Assembly (NCBI RefSeq): GCF_001761365.1
Contig: NZ_CP017477.1
Span: 2,842,001-2,906,000, forward strand
Reading direction: 5' to 3'
Length of the DNA: 64,000 nucleotides
Origin: Polaribacter vadi
GTDB taxonomy: Bacteria > Bacteroidota > Bacteroidia > Flavobacteriales > Flavobacteriaceae
Program-made: the position numbers and the translations under genes
Part shown: in pieces, positions 36,814-44,566 of the stretch
Layout: the number at the start of each line of letters is the position of its first letter
Numbering within the stretch: position 1 is the first letter of the stretch
Notes under the pieces: model-generated
The model's database searches: none
Seen by the model: the letters and a program-made list of their open reading frames with translations, nothing else
Told to the model about the DNA's origin: nothing

Positions 36814-37029
36814 ATGAAATTTTTTATTGACACAGCAAATTTAGATGAAATTGTATAAGTGCAGGTTATAGGTATTTTAGATGATGTAACAATGAATTCA
36901 TCTTAAATAAAATAGGAAGGAATTACCAGGGTAAAAGATATTTTAATTGACTATAAAAATGAAATTAAGAAATTATTTATAGCTATGTCCGCAATTATAA
37001 GTAACATTATTTTAGAACGTGACATTAAA
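36814..37029 (+). pseudogene. Decayed transaldolase fragment
   Basis: The frame from ATG 36814 reads MKFFIDTANLDEI, then TAA (36856), VQVIGILDDVTMNSS, TAA (36904), IK, TAG (36913), EGITRVKDILIDYKNEI and on to ILERDIK. It follows the start of the small (about 217-residue) transaldolase family, where one expects MKFFIDTANLDEI, GVLDGVTTNPSL and KEGI. Three in-frame stops and a degraded active-site approach show it is dead, yet no frameshift occurs over about 72 codons. The remaining two thirds of the gene are missing; the rpoD terminator follows immediately. Confidence 0.75.
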
Positions 37030-37031
37030 TT

Positions 37032-37068
37032 AAAAAAAGCCAAAGAATTGTTTTCTTTGGCTTTTTTT
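37032..37068. terminator. Terminator of rpoD (bidirectional shape)
   Basis: The stem AAAAAAAGCCAAAGAA / TTCTTTGGCTTTTTTT has a 5-base loop and A/T runs on both sides. It lies 23 bases beyond the rpoD stop. Confidence 0.9.
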
Positions 37069-37090
37069 AGTGCTTTTATATACTAAATGT

Positions 37091-37954
37091 TTATCCTAAA
37101 TAATAACGTAAAAATTCTGTTTTAGATTTACTCTGTAAACGTCTAATAGCTCTTTGTTTTACTTGTCTTACACGTTCTCTTGTTAAATCAAACTGTTCAC
37201 CTATTTCTGCTAAACTACAAGGAGATTTACGTCCTATTCCGTAAAACATTTTAATAACTTTAGCTTCTTTTTGAGATAAGGTTCCTAAAGCTCTATCAAT
37301 TTCAGTAGTTAAAGATTGTTTCATTAGTTCGTTATCTGGTCTTGGCGAATCTCCAGATTGTAAAACATTATACATATTAGAATCTTCACCTTCTCTAAAA
37401 GGAGCATCCATAGAAATATGTCTGCCAGAGTTTTTCATACTTTGCTCAACACTACTAACAGTAGTATCTAATTCATTCGCAATTTCTACATACGTAGGTA
37501 TTCTTTCATTACGTTGTTCTAATTTCGAGTATATTTTTTTAATCTTACTAATACTTCCAATCTTATTTAAAGGCAAACGTACAATTCTAGATTGATCTGC
37601 TAATGCAGACATAATTGATTGACGAATCCACCAAACAGCATAAGAAATAAACTTAAAACCTCTAGTTTCATCAAATCGTTTTGCAGCTTTTACCAAGCCT
37701 AAATTACCTTCATTAATTAAATCCGATAATTTTAAACCTTGATTTTGGTATTGTTTTGCCACAGAAACAACAAATCGTAAGTTCGCTTTTACCAATTGAT
37801 CTAATGCTTTACCATCTCCTTTTTTTATTTTCAAAGCCAGTTCAACTTCCTCATCAGCAGTTATTAAGCCAATTTTACTAATTTCTTGAAAATATTTATC
37901 TAAAGATTTTGCATCACGATTGGTTACTTGTTTACTTATTTTAAGTTGTCTCAT
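37091..37954 (-). CDS. rpoD: Primary RNA polymerase sigma factor
   Basis: The housekeeping sigma-70 factor that recognises TTTG/TAnnTTTG promoters in this phylum. At 287 residues it has the short form typical of Bacteroidota, lacking the large region 1.1 and the non-conserved insert of E. coli RpoD. Region 1.2 ([14 protein letters not shown]), region 2 ([25 protein letters not shown]), region 3 and region 4 with its helix-turn-helix ([20 protein letters not shown]) are all intact. A small conserved-looking gene lies 32 bases upstream on the same strand, probably on the same transcript. Confidence 0.95.
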   Translation of the reverse strand: MRQLKISKQVTNRDAKSLDKYFQEISKIGLITADEEVELALKIKKGDGKALDQLVKANLRFVVSVAKQYQNQGLKLSDLINEGNLGLVKAAKRFDETRGFKFISYAVWWIRQSIMSALADQSRIVRLPLNKIGSISKIKKIYSKLEQRNERIPTYVEIANELDTTVSSVEQSMKNSGRHISMDAPFREGEDSNMYNVLQSGDSPRPDNELMKQSLTTEIDRALGTLSQKEAKVIKMFYGIGRKSPCSLAEIGEQFDLTRERVRQVKQRAIRRLQSKSKTEFLRYYLG

Positions 37955-37985
37955 ATATAGTATAAAGTTTTTTTAAAGATTAATA

Positions 37986-38177
37986 TTAAATAAATAGATT
38001 ACAATCATCACAATTTTTTATTTTGCCATAATAAGTTTCTCTATATTTATGTAGTGTTTTTGTTGGGATGCCTAAAACGTATTTTTTAATATAAGTAACA
38101 CGTGAGTTTAACATACCCATTGCAGAAGAATAGTATTTTTCTTGTCTTGTTCTTCTTTTAATTTGAATAATTTTCAT
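37986..38177 (-). CDS. Small basic protein upstream of rpoD
   Basis: A 63-residue protein starting MKIIQIKRRTRQEKYYSSAM. It is strongly basic, with a C-terminal CDDCNLF that could bind a metal or be a single cysteine pair. It has no signal peptide or membrane helix. The ATG at 38177 is preferred over one 24 bases upstream. It lies just upstream of rpoD and shares its direction, with a promoter-like box some 210 bases upstream. I do not recognise the family. A true gene is likely given its length, start and position, but it is not certain. Confidence 0.55.
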   Translation of the reverse strand: MKIIQIKRRTRQEKYYSSAMGMLNSRVTYIKKYVLGIPTKTLHKYRETYYGKIKNCDDCNLFI

Positions 38178-38389
38178 AATAGTAAATTTAGAAATGCTCA
38201 AAAAAGCATTTTTAAGTTTGATAATAAAATATTTTGGTTGAATATCTTTTGTGCAAAAAATAGATGCAAAAAAGTTAGCTAGAAAGCTTGATCGCTAAAA
38301 TTATGAGAGTGATGAACAAAAAGGCTAAAATTGAAATTATAGCACTTGATATTTTGATTACGAAAAATTGATGTAATTCTCATAGAGTG

Positions 38390-38397
38390 CAAAAATA
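38390..38397 (-). promoter_or_regulatory. -7 box (TATTTTTG) for the small gene and rpoD
   Basis: On the minus strand TATTTTTG matches TAnnTTTG and would give a leader of about 200 bases. No good -33 box was found. The rest of the 38178-38488 gap holds no gene. Confidence 0.35.
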
Positions 38398-38488
38398 CGA
38401 AAAATAAGTCGATTTTGCTAAAAATTAGCGCTTTATTATCGTTTTTTGTTTAAAAATGCTTAAAAACACATACTTTTTGTCTATTTTT

Positions 38489-38556
38489 AAAAGAGCTAAA
38501 GTTTGTGTTGTTTGTGCTAAGTCAGTCTAAATTATTCTTGTAATTTTGCATCCAAC
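38489..38556 (+). promoter_or_regulatory. Shared lipoprotein promoter block, copy 1
   Basis: AAAAGAG (38489-38495), 45 bases, TAATTTTG (38541-38548), then a tail CATCCAAC. A hexamer GCTAAG lies 19 bases before the -7 box. Copies 2 and 3 at 42276 and 43212 have the same spacing, and all three precede paralogous lipoprotein genes. Confidence 0.6.
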
Positions 38557-38575
38557 CCTAAAAATAATTTGAATC

Positions 38576-39073
38576 ATGAAAATGATGCATAAATTTATAT
38601 TTACAATAACTTTACTATTTCTTACTTCTTGTAGTTTTAGTTCTAAGAAAGATCGTATTAATAGAAATTTAGTTGATAATAAGAATATATCATTATTAAA
38701 TATTGATGAAGATCAAAAAATAATTATCAGAAAAGATTATTATGGTACGTATTCTTTTAGTAGCTGGAATGCCTATAATGTTGCCAATACACAGATTCAC
38801 CAAGTTAAAAATTTAGAATATAATAGCTCTGTAGAACGTATAGAAAATTTAGAAAAAAACATCTCAAAATTATCTTCAACAATTCCTGATTGGTTAGAAA
38901 CAAATAAAGTTTTAAAAGAGATTGAGGATGTTAAGGAAGAATATGCAACATTACTTAATGAGAAAGATAAATCTACAAAAGCAATAAGAGAGAATTGGGA
39001 AGAGTTAAGTAACGAATTCGATGATTTGCGTGAAGAGTTAAGCGAAACTGTGAAAGATTATAGAACAGAATAA
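38576..39073 (+). CDS. Coiled-coil lipoprotein, paralogue 1 of 3
   Basis: A 165-residue predicted lipoprotein (lipobox FLTSC, Cys19). After a short linker the last 110 residues align throughout with the proteins encoded at 42357 and 43295. Shared landmarks are a Trp near SSWNAYNVAN, then TIPDWLETNKV, IEDVKEEY, and ENWEELSNEFDDLREELSETVKDY. The C-terminal part is predicted helical and coiled-coil. I know no function for the family. The promoter block is shared with the two paralogues. It is the most divergent of the three and is separated from them by three unrelated genes. Confidence 0.75.
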   Translation: MKMMHKFIFTITLLFLTSCSFSSKKDRINRNLVDNKNISLLNIDEDQKIIIRKDYYGTYSFSSWNAYNVANTQIHQVKNLEYNSSVERIENLEKNISKLSSTIPDWLETNKVLKEIEDVKEEYATLLNEKDKSTKAIRENWEELSNEFDDLREELSETVKDYRTE

Positions 39074-39164
39074 TTTTAAACGGATTCTTAATTTAAAGAC
39101 ATTTTTAAGTTGTTTTTCATCTAAAATTGTTACTTTTATATACCAACCAAACTCAAAAATTACG

Positions 39165-39512
39165 ATGAAGACATTTTTAAAGATTTTATTAACGGCTTTA
39201 GCAGTAATACTTTTAGCAAATATTTTACCAGGAGTAGAGGTTGCAGGTTATGTTTCTGCAATTATTGTAGCTATTGTAATTGCGCTGTTAAATATGATAG
39301 TAAGACCACTTTTAATTTTTTTAACATTGCCAGCAACTTTAATAACTTTTGGGTTATTTATTTTTGTAATTAACGCAATTATAATTCTATTGGCAGATAA
39401 ATTAGTTGATGGTTTTACAGTAACAGGTTTCTGGGCAGCACTTTTCTTTAGTATTTTACTATCTATTTTTAGATCTTTCTTATTTACTTTATTAGATGAT
39501 AAAGAAAAATAG
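39165..39512 (+). CDS. YvlD-type four-helix membrane protein (phage holin family 4 superfamily)
   Basis: A 115-residue integral membrane protein with four helices (about 3-22, 29-48, 55-78 and 88-108). The motif NMIVRPLLIFLTLPATLITFGLF is the family signature. The superfamily is named for a phage holin, but in most bacteria, including Bacillus YvlD, it is a chromosomal membrane protein of unclear, possibly envelope-stress-related, role. It lies just downstream of a lipoprotein gene and ends 1 base before the convergent Sua5/TsaC gene. There is no sign of a prophage here. Confidence 0.85.
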   Translation: MKTFLKILLTALAVILLANILPGVEVAGYVSAIIVAIVIALLNMIVRPLLIFLTLPATLITFGLFIFVINAIIILLADKLVDGFTVTGFWAALFFSILLSIFRSFLFTLLDDKEK

Positions 39513-40475
39513 TTAATCCTTAAAAGCAGCTCTTTGTAAACGATCGTTCATCGATTTTCCCAAACCGAAATTTGGCATTTCTTCTACAATTATTACATCT
39601 AAATTTAAAGAATCTAATTGATGCAAACTGTCGTACAATTTTGAGGCAGCCTCTTGCAAGTTTTTTTCTTCGGATAAAATAATTTGAGTATCAATTTTAT
39701 CGCTTCTATAAAAAGTATTAAACGTTAAAACCCCTATTTTTTTATTGGGATGTTTTTCAATTTCTGATGTAATATCCGTGGTTAAAATAGTTTGCGTTTT
39801 TGGAGAATAATGTTTGTTCAACATTCCTGGAGCATCTGGGTTTTCTTCCTTTTTATTTTTGATGGAAATTTTGCCAACAACAGCTTCAATATCTTCCACA
39901 GACAAAGCACCTAATCTATAAATAATAGGTTCATTATCTTCAAAACCAATAATGGTAGATTCTATTCCATTTTTACAAAAACCACCATCTAAAACCATCT
40001 TAAGTTCGTCTTTAAAATAATTCTCTACGTGTTCTGGTTTTGTTGGGCTAATATTATTAAAAGGGTTTGCACTTGGTGCTGCCAAAGGAAAAGACAATTG
40101 TTCTAAAAGCGATAACGTTACAGGGTGATTTGGTACACGAACTGCAACAGTATCTTTGCCTGCAGTAATTATACTAGGAATATTTTTATTCTTTTTTAGC
40201 ACTAAAGTCATAGAACCAGGCCAAAAAGTATTTGCTAAAATTCTCGCTTTTTCAGGAATTTCAGCAACAATAGTTTCCAACTCATCTACAGATGAAATAT
40301 GCACAATTAAAGGATTAAAAAACGGACGCTTTTTAGTTTCAAAAATACGTTTAATTGCTTTTTCACTAAAAATATTACCAGCTAAACCATATACAGTTTC
40401 TGTAGGAATTGCCACCAATTCTTCGTTTTCTAATAACGAAATTGCTTTTTGTATGTCTTTGGAAATGATGCTCAT
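39513..40475 (-). CDS. L-threonylcarbamoyladenylate synthase (Sua5/TsaC2 type)
   Basis: Makes threonylcarbamoyl-AMP from threonine, bicarbonate and ATP, the first step of the t6A37 tRNA modification. The YrdC domain (1-200) shows the nucleotide-binding IPTETVYGLAGN, KKRPFFNPLIVHI and the RVPNHP and PSANPFNNISPT motifs. The C-terminal Sua5 domain (about 210-320, with DAPGMLNKHYSPKTQ as linker) is present, so this is the long form. The ATG at 40475 (MSIISKDIQ) is used; an earlier in-frame start at 40505 is unlikely. It is transcribed towards the YvlD gene. Confidence 0.93.
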   Translation of the reverse strand: MSIISKDIQKAISLLENEELVAIPTETVYGLAGNIFSEKAIKRIFETKKRPFFNPLIVHISSVDELETIVAEIPEKARILANTFWPGSMTLVLKKNKNIPSIITAGKDTVAVRVPNHPVTLSLLEQLSFPLAAPSANPFNNISPTKPEHVENYFKDELKMVLDGGFCKNGIESTIIGFEDNEPIIYRLGALSVEDIEAVVGKISIKNKKEENPDAPGMLNKHYSPKTQTILTTDITSEIEKHPNKKIGVLTFNTFYRSDKIDTQIILSEEKNLQEAASKLYDSLHQLDSLNLDVIIVEEMPNFGLGKSMNDRLQRAAFKD

Positions 40476-40513
40476 AATTGTTTGCAAAATTACATATAAA
40501 ATCAATAGATTTT

Positions 40514-42184
40514 TTAAAAATCAGCATCAACTGTAAAACTCATTTTTTTGTGAGTTGTTGGATGCAAAAATTCAATAAATTGAGCATGCAAATGCAATCG
40601 ATTTGCTTTTTTACCATACAAATCATCACCCAAAATAGGAGTGTTTAATCCGTTTTTATGAGCTGCATGCACTCGTAATTGATGTGTTCTACCAGTAATT
40701 GGATAAAAATAAACCCGAGTTTTTCCATTTTCTTTGTTGATGATTTCCCAATTAGTTTCTGCATTTTTTCCATGCACAAAATCTACTAGTTGTTTGGGTC
40801 TGTCATCTAAATCTACTCTAATTGGCAATTGAATATTTCCACTTTTTTCAGCCAAATCTCCATTTAATAAAGCAACATAGCGTTTTTTTACAGTTCTGTT
40901 TATAAACTGACTTTGTAAAACTTTATTGGCTTCTTTAGTTTTGGTTAATAATAAAATGCCAGAAGTAGACATGTCTAGTCTATGCACAATTAATGGACCA
41001 GTTGCCAATGGATATTTTTCTTTAATTCTGCTATACACAGAATCTTGAATGGTTTTGCCAGGAACTGATAAAAATTCAGCAGGTTTGTTTACCACAATTA
41101 AAATATCATCTTCAAAAATAATATCTAGCTTTTTGTCTTCGGATAAATTTTCTAGTAACAAATTCGAATCCATTTCAATACCTTTTAACATGTGGTTTAA
41201 AATGGGTTTGCATCTACTTTGGCAAGCAGGATAAAAATTTTTGTGCTTTCTAATGGCTGAGTTTGGCGAAATTCCCCACCAAAATTCTGCCATACAAATG
41301 GGTTTTAAATCGTTTGCAAAAGCGTAATTTAATAATTTTGGAGCAGCACATTCTCCAGAACCAGCAGGAGGTTTTATTAGTGGATCATCAAAAATAGTTA
41401 ACAGACTTTTTAGCTTTTTTTGTTGATTTAAAAAAGCATATTTACTAAATAAAGTCTGCTGTAAAAAGTTCGATTTTTCTTTTCGTTCTATTTTGAGAAA
41501 TGAAATTCTATCTTCAAAAAAAGCCAATTCGTTATTCGATTTTACAACTTTTGTTTGATAATATTCCACCAATTCTTTGTAAAAAAACTGATCATTATAA
41601 CTTTCTTGCGTTAGTTTTTCAGTTAACTTTTTAAACTCCAACTCATTTAAAAGTGAAGTTGCATTTTTCTTTCTAAGTTTTCTGTTTTTTTTAGAAAGTT
41701 TCATTTTTTTTCGCTGATTTTCTAAATCATCAGCAATTTCTTGATGTAGTTTTTTGTTCGCTTTTTTAATTTTTAGATAGTTTTTATCTTTCTTTAAAAT
41801 GCTTAATTCCTCATTAATTGCATCAATTTCAGCTTCACCTTTAATGTAAAAACTACCTTCAGTTCTCATATTAAAAACAGGAGGAACAAATTTTTCAGGT
41901 AAACTTTTATCAGCCAATTTCCCAGAAAAAGCAGCTAAATAACCAACTTCATCATTCTTATTTTTTACCACTAAAACTCCGAACATTTTACCAACTGGCA
42001 ATTCATCACTATTTGTATGGATGCCAAAATTGTGTTTAAAATCTGTTTGATTTTGTAAATATTGATGAATTTCTTCTGCTGCAAGAACAGCTAAAGGATG
42101 TGCATCATAATAAAAAGGAAATGTAAATTTCTTTGGAAAATCAATTTCAGAAATATCAGAATTAAAATGTAGGAAGTGTTTCAA
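40514..42184 (-). CDS. RluA-family RNA pseudouridine synthase with long N-terminal region
   Basis: Isomerises uridine to pseudouridine in rRNA or tRNA. The C-terminal 210 residues carry the catalytic HRLDMSTSGIL (catalytic Asp) and PITGRTHQLRVH. The N-terminal 340 residues are extra: a globular part (FPFYYDAHPLAVLAAEEI), a charged coiled-coil (about 130-260), and a segment with a cysteine pattern (GECAAPKLL, KPICMAEFWWG, ACQSRC). The start is a TTG at 42184; a stop lies seven codons upstream in frame and no ATG fits. The target nucleotide is unknown. The overall form recurs in Bacteroidota as far as I remember. Confidence 0.9.
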   Translation of the reverse strand: MKHFLHFNSDISEIDFPKKFTFPFYYDAHPLAVLAAEEIHQYLQNQTDFKHNFGIHTNSDELPVGKMFGVLVVKNKNDEVGYLAAFSGKLADKSLPEKFVPPVFNMRTEGSFYIKGEAEIDAINEELSILKKDKNYLKIKKANKKLHQEIADDLENQRKKMKLSKKNRKLRKKNATSLLNELEFKKLTEKLTQESYNDQFFYKELVEYYQTKVVKSNNELAFFEDRISFLKIERKEKSNFLQQTLFSKYAFLNQQKKLKSLLTIFDDPLIKPPAGSGECAAPKLLNYAFANDLKPICMAEFWWGISPNSAIRKHKNFYPACQSRCKPILNHMLKGIEMDSNLLLENLSEDKKLDIIFEDDILIVVNKPAEFLSVPGKTIQDSVYSRIKEKYPLATGPLIVHRLDMSTSGILLLTKTKEANKVLQSQFINRTVKKRYVALLNGDLAEKSGNIQLPIRVDLDDRPKQLVDFVHGKNAETNWEIINKENGKTRVYFYPITGRTHQLRVHAAHKNGLNTPILGDDLYGKKANRLHLHAQFIEFLHPTTHKKMSFTVDADF

Positions 42185-42275
42185 TTTGTTTTTAAGTAAA
42201 TGTCAAAGATAGGCAGTTTATCAATATAATACAGAATTAGTGGTTTTTTAAAAACCGATTTCAATTCAGTTTCCT

Positions 42276-42342
42276 AAAGAGTTAAAACTAACTTTATTTG
42301 CGTTAAATGGATCTTTGTTATTCGTTTAGTTTTGTATCAAAC
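42276..42342 (+). promoter_or_regulatory. Shared lipoprotein promoter block, copy 2
   Basis: AAAGAG (42276-42281), 45 bases, TAGTTTTG (42327-42334), tail TATCAAAC. GTTAAA lies 19 bases before the -7 box, where TTTG would normally be. It matches copy 3 at 43212 closely. Confidence 0.65.
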
Positions 42343-42356
42343 TTTAAAACGTTAAT

Positions 42357-43076
42357 ATGAAAAGTATAAAAATAAACTCAATAAAATTATTTGCATTAGC
42401 ATTCACAGCATCAAGTTTTATGTTTTTTTCTTGTGATACTCCAAAGAAAAATACTACTGAAAACAATGAAATTTCTGAAGTTATAGAAACTGAAAAAGAT
42501 AATTTAGAAGTAGAAAAAGAAATTGCTGAAGGTGATGTTGAAAGAATGAATATGAAAGAAGGTGAAGTAATAACACGTTCTTATAAAATAAAAGAACAAA
42601 CACCAATTGTATATAATTTAGATGCAAATGGAATTGCTGGTTTTGATGATTGGAAAGATTTTACAGTTGTTAATTATGAGCTTGCAGAAATTAGAAAAAG
42701 TAATTATGTAACGACTTCACAACGTATTAAAAACATGAATTACAGAATTGCTAATTTAGGAAACACAATTCCTTCTTGGTTAAAAACGGAAGAAGTTATG
42801 GAAGATGTTGCAGATATTCAAAAAGAATATTTAGAGCTAATTAAAGAAAGCAATGCTCCAGAAAAAGAAGTAAAAGAAAATTTAGAAGAGCTTTCTGAAA
42901 AATTCGACGATTTAAAAGAAGAATTAGATGAAACTGTTGCTGAATATGTAAAAATTCACGAAAGTGCCATCGAAGAATTTAACGAAGAATTCAAAAAAGG
43001 AAAAATAGAAGCTGCTATTGAAGAGTATAATGAAGAAATTAAAAAGTTAGATAAAATTATTGAAAAGAAGAAGTAA
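42357..43076 (+). CDS. Coiled-coil lipoprotein, paralogue 2 of 3
   Basis: A 239-residue lipoprotein (lipobox MFFSC, Cys26). It has a Glu-rich linker (EIAEGDVERMNMKEGEV), then the shared domain (about 95-205: FDDWKDF, RIANLGNTIPSWLKTEEVM, DIQKEYLELI, LEELSEKFDDLKEELDETV). A further 35-residue charged helix (FNEEFKKGKIEAAIEEYNEE) is absent from the other two. The most similar paralogue is the next gene, with TIP(S/A)WLKTEEVMED almost identical, which suggests a recent tandem duplication. Export to the outer or inner membrane leaflet is likely; function unknown. A terminator follows. Confidence 0.78.
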   Translation: MKSIKINSIKLFALAFTASSFMFFSCDTPKKNTTENNEISEVIETEKDNLEVEKEIAEGDVERMNMKEGEVITRSYKIKEQTPIVYNLDANGIAGFDDWKDFTVVNYELAEIRKSNYVTTSQRIKNMNYRIANLGNTIPSWLKTEEVMEDVADIQKEYLELIKESNAPEKEVKENLEELSEKFDDLKEELDETVAEYVKIHESAIEEFNEEFKKGKIEAAIEEYNEEIKKLDKIIEKKK

Positions 43077-43117
43077 TAATTGAATTAGTAAGAAAGAAGA
43101 AAAGGTTTTTTTTTAAA

Positions 43118-43150
43118 ATAGGGTAGATGTTTCATCTACCTTATTTTTTT
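43118..43150 (+). terminator. Terminator between lipoprotein paralogues 2 and 3
   Basis: The stem GGTAGATG (43122-43129) / CATCTACC (43133-43140) has a TTT loop, extended by AATA/TTATT, then a T run. So paralogue 3 needs its own promoter, which is present. Confidence 0.85.
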
Positions 43151-43211
43151 GTTTCAAATTTACTCTTTGCTTTTTAAAATCAAGGATTTAGATGGTTTTT
43201 TTTAAAACACC

Positions 43212-43279
43212 AAAAGAGTTAATTAAAACTTTGTTAGCGTTAAAGTTCTATTGTTAATTCGTTTAATTTTGTATCAAAC
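43212..43279 (+). promoter_or_regulatory. Shared lipoprotein promoter block, copy 3
   Basis: AAAAGAG (43212-43218), 45 bases, TAATTTTG (43264-43271), tail TATCAAAC. GTTAAA lies 19 bases before the -7 box. The ATG follows 23 bases after the -7 box. Confidence 0.65.
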
Positions 43280-43294
43280 TAAAAAACATATAGT

Positions 43295-43834
43295 ATGAAA
43301 ACAATTCAAAAAACAATAGCAATATTAGCAATATCAGGTTTTCTATTTATTTCTTGTGACAAAACTAAAAAAGAAAAAGTAGAAGATAAAATGGAAGAAA
43401 TTGAAGAGAGCATGGAAGATGCTGGAGATGATATTTCTGATGAATTCAAGAAGATACAATTAAAATTAGAAGACGGAACTTACGTAAATTATAGTTCTAA
43501 CAATAGTGGAGATTTATCTTTTGATGACTGGGAAGGATTTAACACTGCAAATGAAGAGTTGAGAGCAATTGAAGAATTAGATTCTAAAACCTATACAACT
43601 AGAATTGGAGATTTAAGTGCAACAATCGCAAATTTAGGAAATTCAATTCCTGCTTGGTTAAAAACGGAAGAAGTTATGGAAGACATTGAAGATATTCAGA
43701 AAGAGTATAAGAAATTGTCTGATGAAAGAAATGAATCTGAAGATAAAATTGAACAGAATATCGAAGATTTAATGGAGAAATTTGATGATTTACGTGAAGA
43801 ATTAAATGAAACTATTGAGAAGTATAAATCTTAA
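43295..43834 (+). CDS. Coiled-coil lipoprotein, paralogue 3 of 3
   Basis: A 179-residue lipoprotein (lipobox LFISC, Cys21) with an acidic, helical linker (DKMEEIEESMEDAGDDISDE). The domain shared with the genes at 38576 and 42357 follows: LSFDDWEGFNTAN, TIANLGNSIPAWLKTEEVM, EDIQKEYKKL, then NIEDLMEKFDDLREELNETI. The protein is extremely acidic, with no cysteines other than the lipid anchor. It has its own promoter block and terminator. The pattern of invariant Trp and Pro-Trp-Leu within coiled-coil helices suggests a specific structural role, for example protein or peptidoglycan binding, but nothing shows which. Confidence 0.78.
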   Translation: MKTIQKTIAILAISGFLFISCDKTKKEKVEDKMEEIEESMEDAGDDISDEFKKIQLKLEDGTYVNYSSNNSGDLSFDDWEGFNTANEELRAIEELDSKTYTTRIGDLSATIANLGNSIPAWLKTEEVMEDIEDIQKEYKKLSDERNESEDKIEQNIEDLMEKFDDLREELNETIEKYKS

Positions 43835-43855
43835 TTGATATAAATTTTATTAAAA

Positions 43856-43896
43856 GAAAAGAGGATAGATTTTTTATAAATCTATCCTCTTTTTAT
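43856..43896. terminator. Terminator shared by convergent genes
   Basis: A stem of about 17 bp with arms AGAGGATAGATTT / AAATCTATCCTCT, a short T-rich loop and A/T runs on both sides. It lies between lipoprotein paralogue 3 and the following minus-strand gene. Confidence 0.88.
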
Positions 43897-43922
43897 GTTT
43901 AAATTATTTCTAGATACTAAGT

Positions 43923-44306
43923 TTATTGTGCTGTTGCAGAAGGGCAAAATAACAAATCTGTAGGCGTATCAACATCATATAAATATTGATGAGCTCTAGA
44001 TTCTTTTACACAAAAAGGTTCTATTAATTTCACCATATTTTTAAAACTTTCTAACGTTAAAATACAAAAAAACGTTTCATTGTCTTTGGTAAGAATTCCT
44101 TCATCAGACTTAAACAAGCCAAAAATTAAATTGCAATTTATAGGTTCTATAAAATCTACTTCAGCTAAATTTAGTTTTTGTTTTTTATTGATCACAGTCT
44201 CCTCCAACAAATCTCTAAATTTATTGGCTTCTTTTTGATCAAAGTTATACAAACGAACCAAATTTTCATCAAGTCCGTTAAAATTTTCTATGTAATCTAC
44301 TTCCAT
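43923..44306 (-). CDS. Conserved-looking soluble protein, function unknown
   Basis: A 127-residue protein beginning MEVDYIENFNGLDENLVRLY. It has mixed alpha/beta character and no signal peptide or membrane helix. The middle reads ILTKDNETFFCILTLESFKNMV and the C terminus DTPTDLLFCPSATAQ. I recognise no family. The ATG at 44306 is chosen; the frame extends to a GTG at 44345, but that would place the start inside a palindromic repeat. It stands alone between a terminator and a repeat cluster, so context gives no function. Confidence 0.65.
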   Translation of the reverse strand: MEVDYIENFNGLDENLVRLYNFDQKEANKFRDLLEETVINKKQKLNLAEVDFIEPINCNLIFGLFKSDEGILTKDNETFFCILTLESFKNMVKLIEPFCVKESRAHQYLYDVDTPTDLLFCPSATAQ

Positions 44307-44344
44307 TTTGTTTTTATAATATTGTAATTTCAGATAAAAAAGCA

Positions 44345-44520
44345 CTTCGACAAGCTCAGTGTGACATTATTTAATTGAAATTGTTAATTAGCTAATAAAA
44401 ATTATAGTTAATTTTAAATATTCATAATTACAATTCCTAATACCAATTAGTTTAACGTATGTCAGTCTGAGCTTGTCGAAGACAGTAATGACATTATTCT
44501 TCGATAAGCTCAGAAAGACT
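44345..44520. repeat. Cluster of three CTTCGACAAGCTCAG-type repeats
   Basis: CTTCGACAAGCTCAGTGTGA lies at 44345, its inverse TCTGAGCTTGTCGAAGAC at 44466-44483, and a variant CTTCGATAAGCTCAG at 44499. The second and third form a long imperfect hairpin. They occupy much of the gap between polA and the preceding gene. The 44367-44459 portion between the first two holds nothing recognisable. Confidence 0.7.
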
Positions 44521-44566
44521 TTGTGAATTTTAATTGTTTTTTAGTAAGAATAACATTATTAAATTT

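Noticed and set aside
39165..39512. Prophage remnant, suggested by the phage-holin family name
   Set aside because: No other phage gene is near, and the family is mostly chromosomal YvlD-like membrane proteins.
40156..40536. A 126-codon + frame
   Set aside because: Antisense to the Sua5/TsaC gene.
44307..44345. GTG start at 44345 for the gene ending at 43923
   Set aside because: It would put the start inside an intergenic repeat; the ATG at 44306 is more natural.
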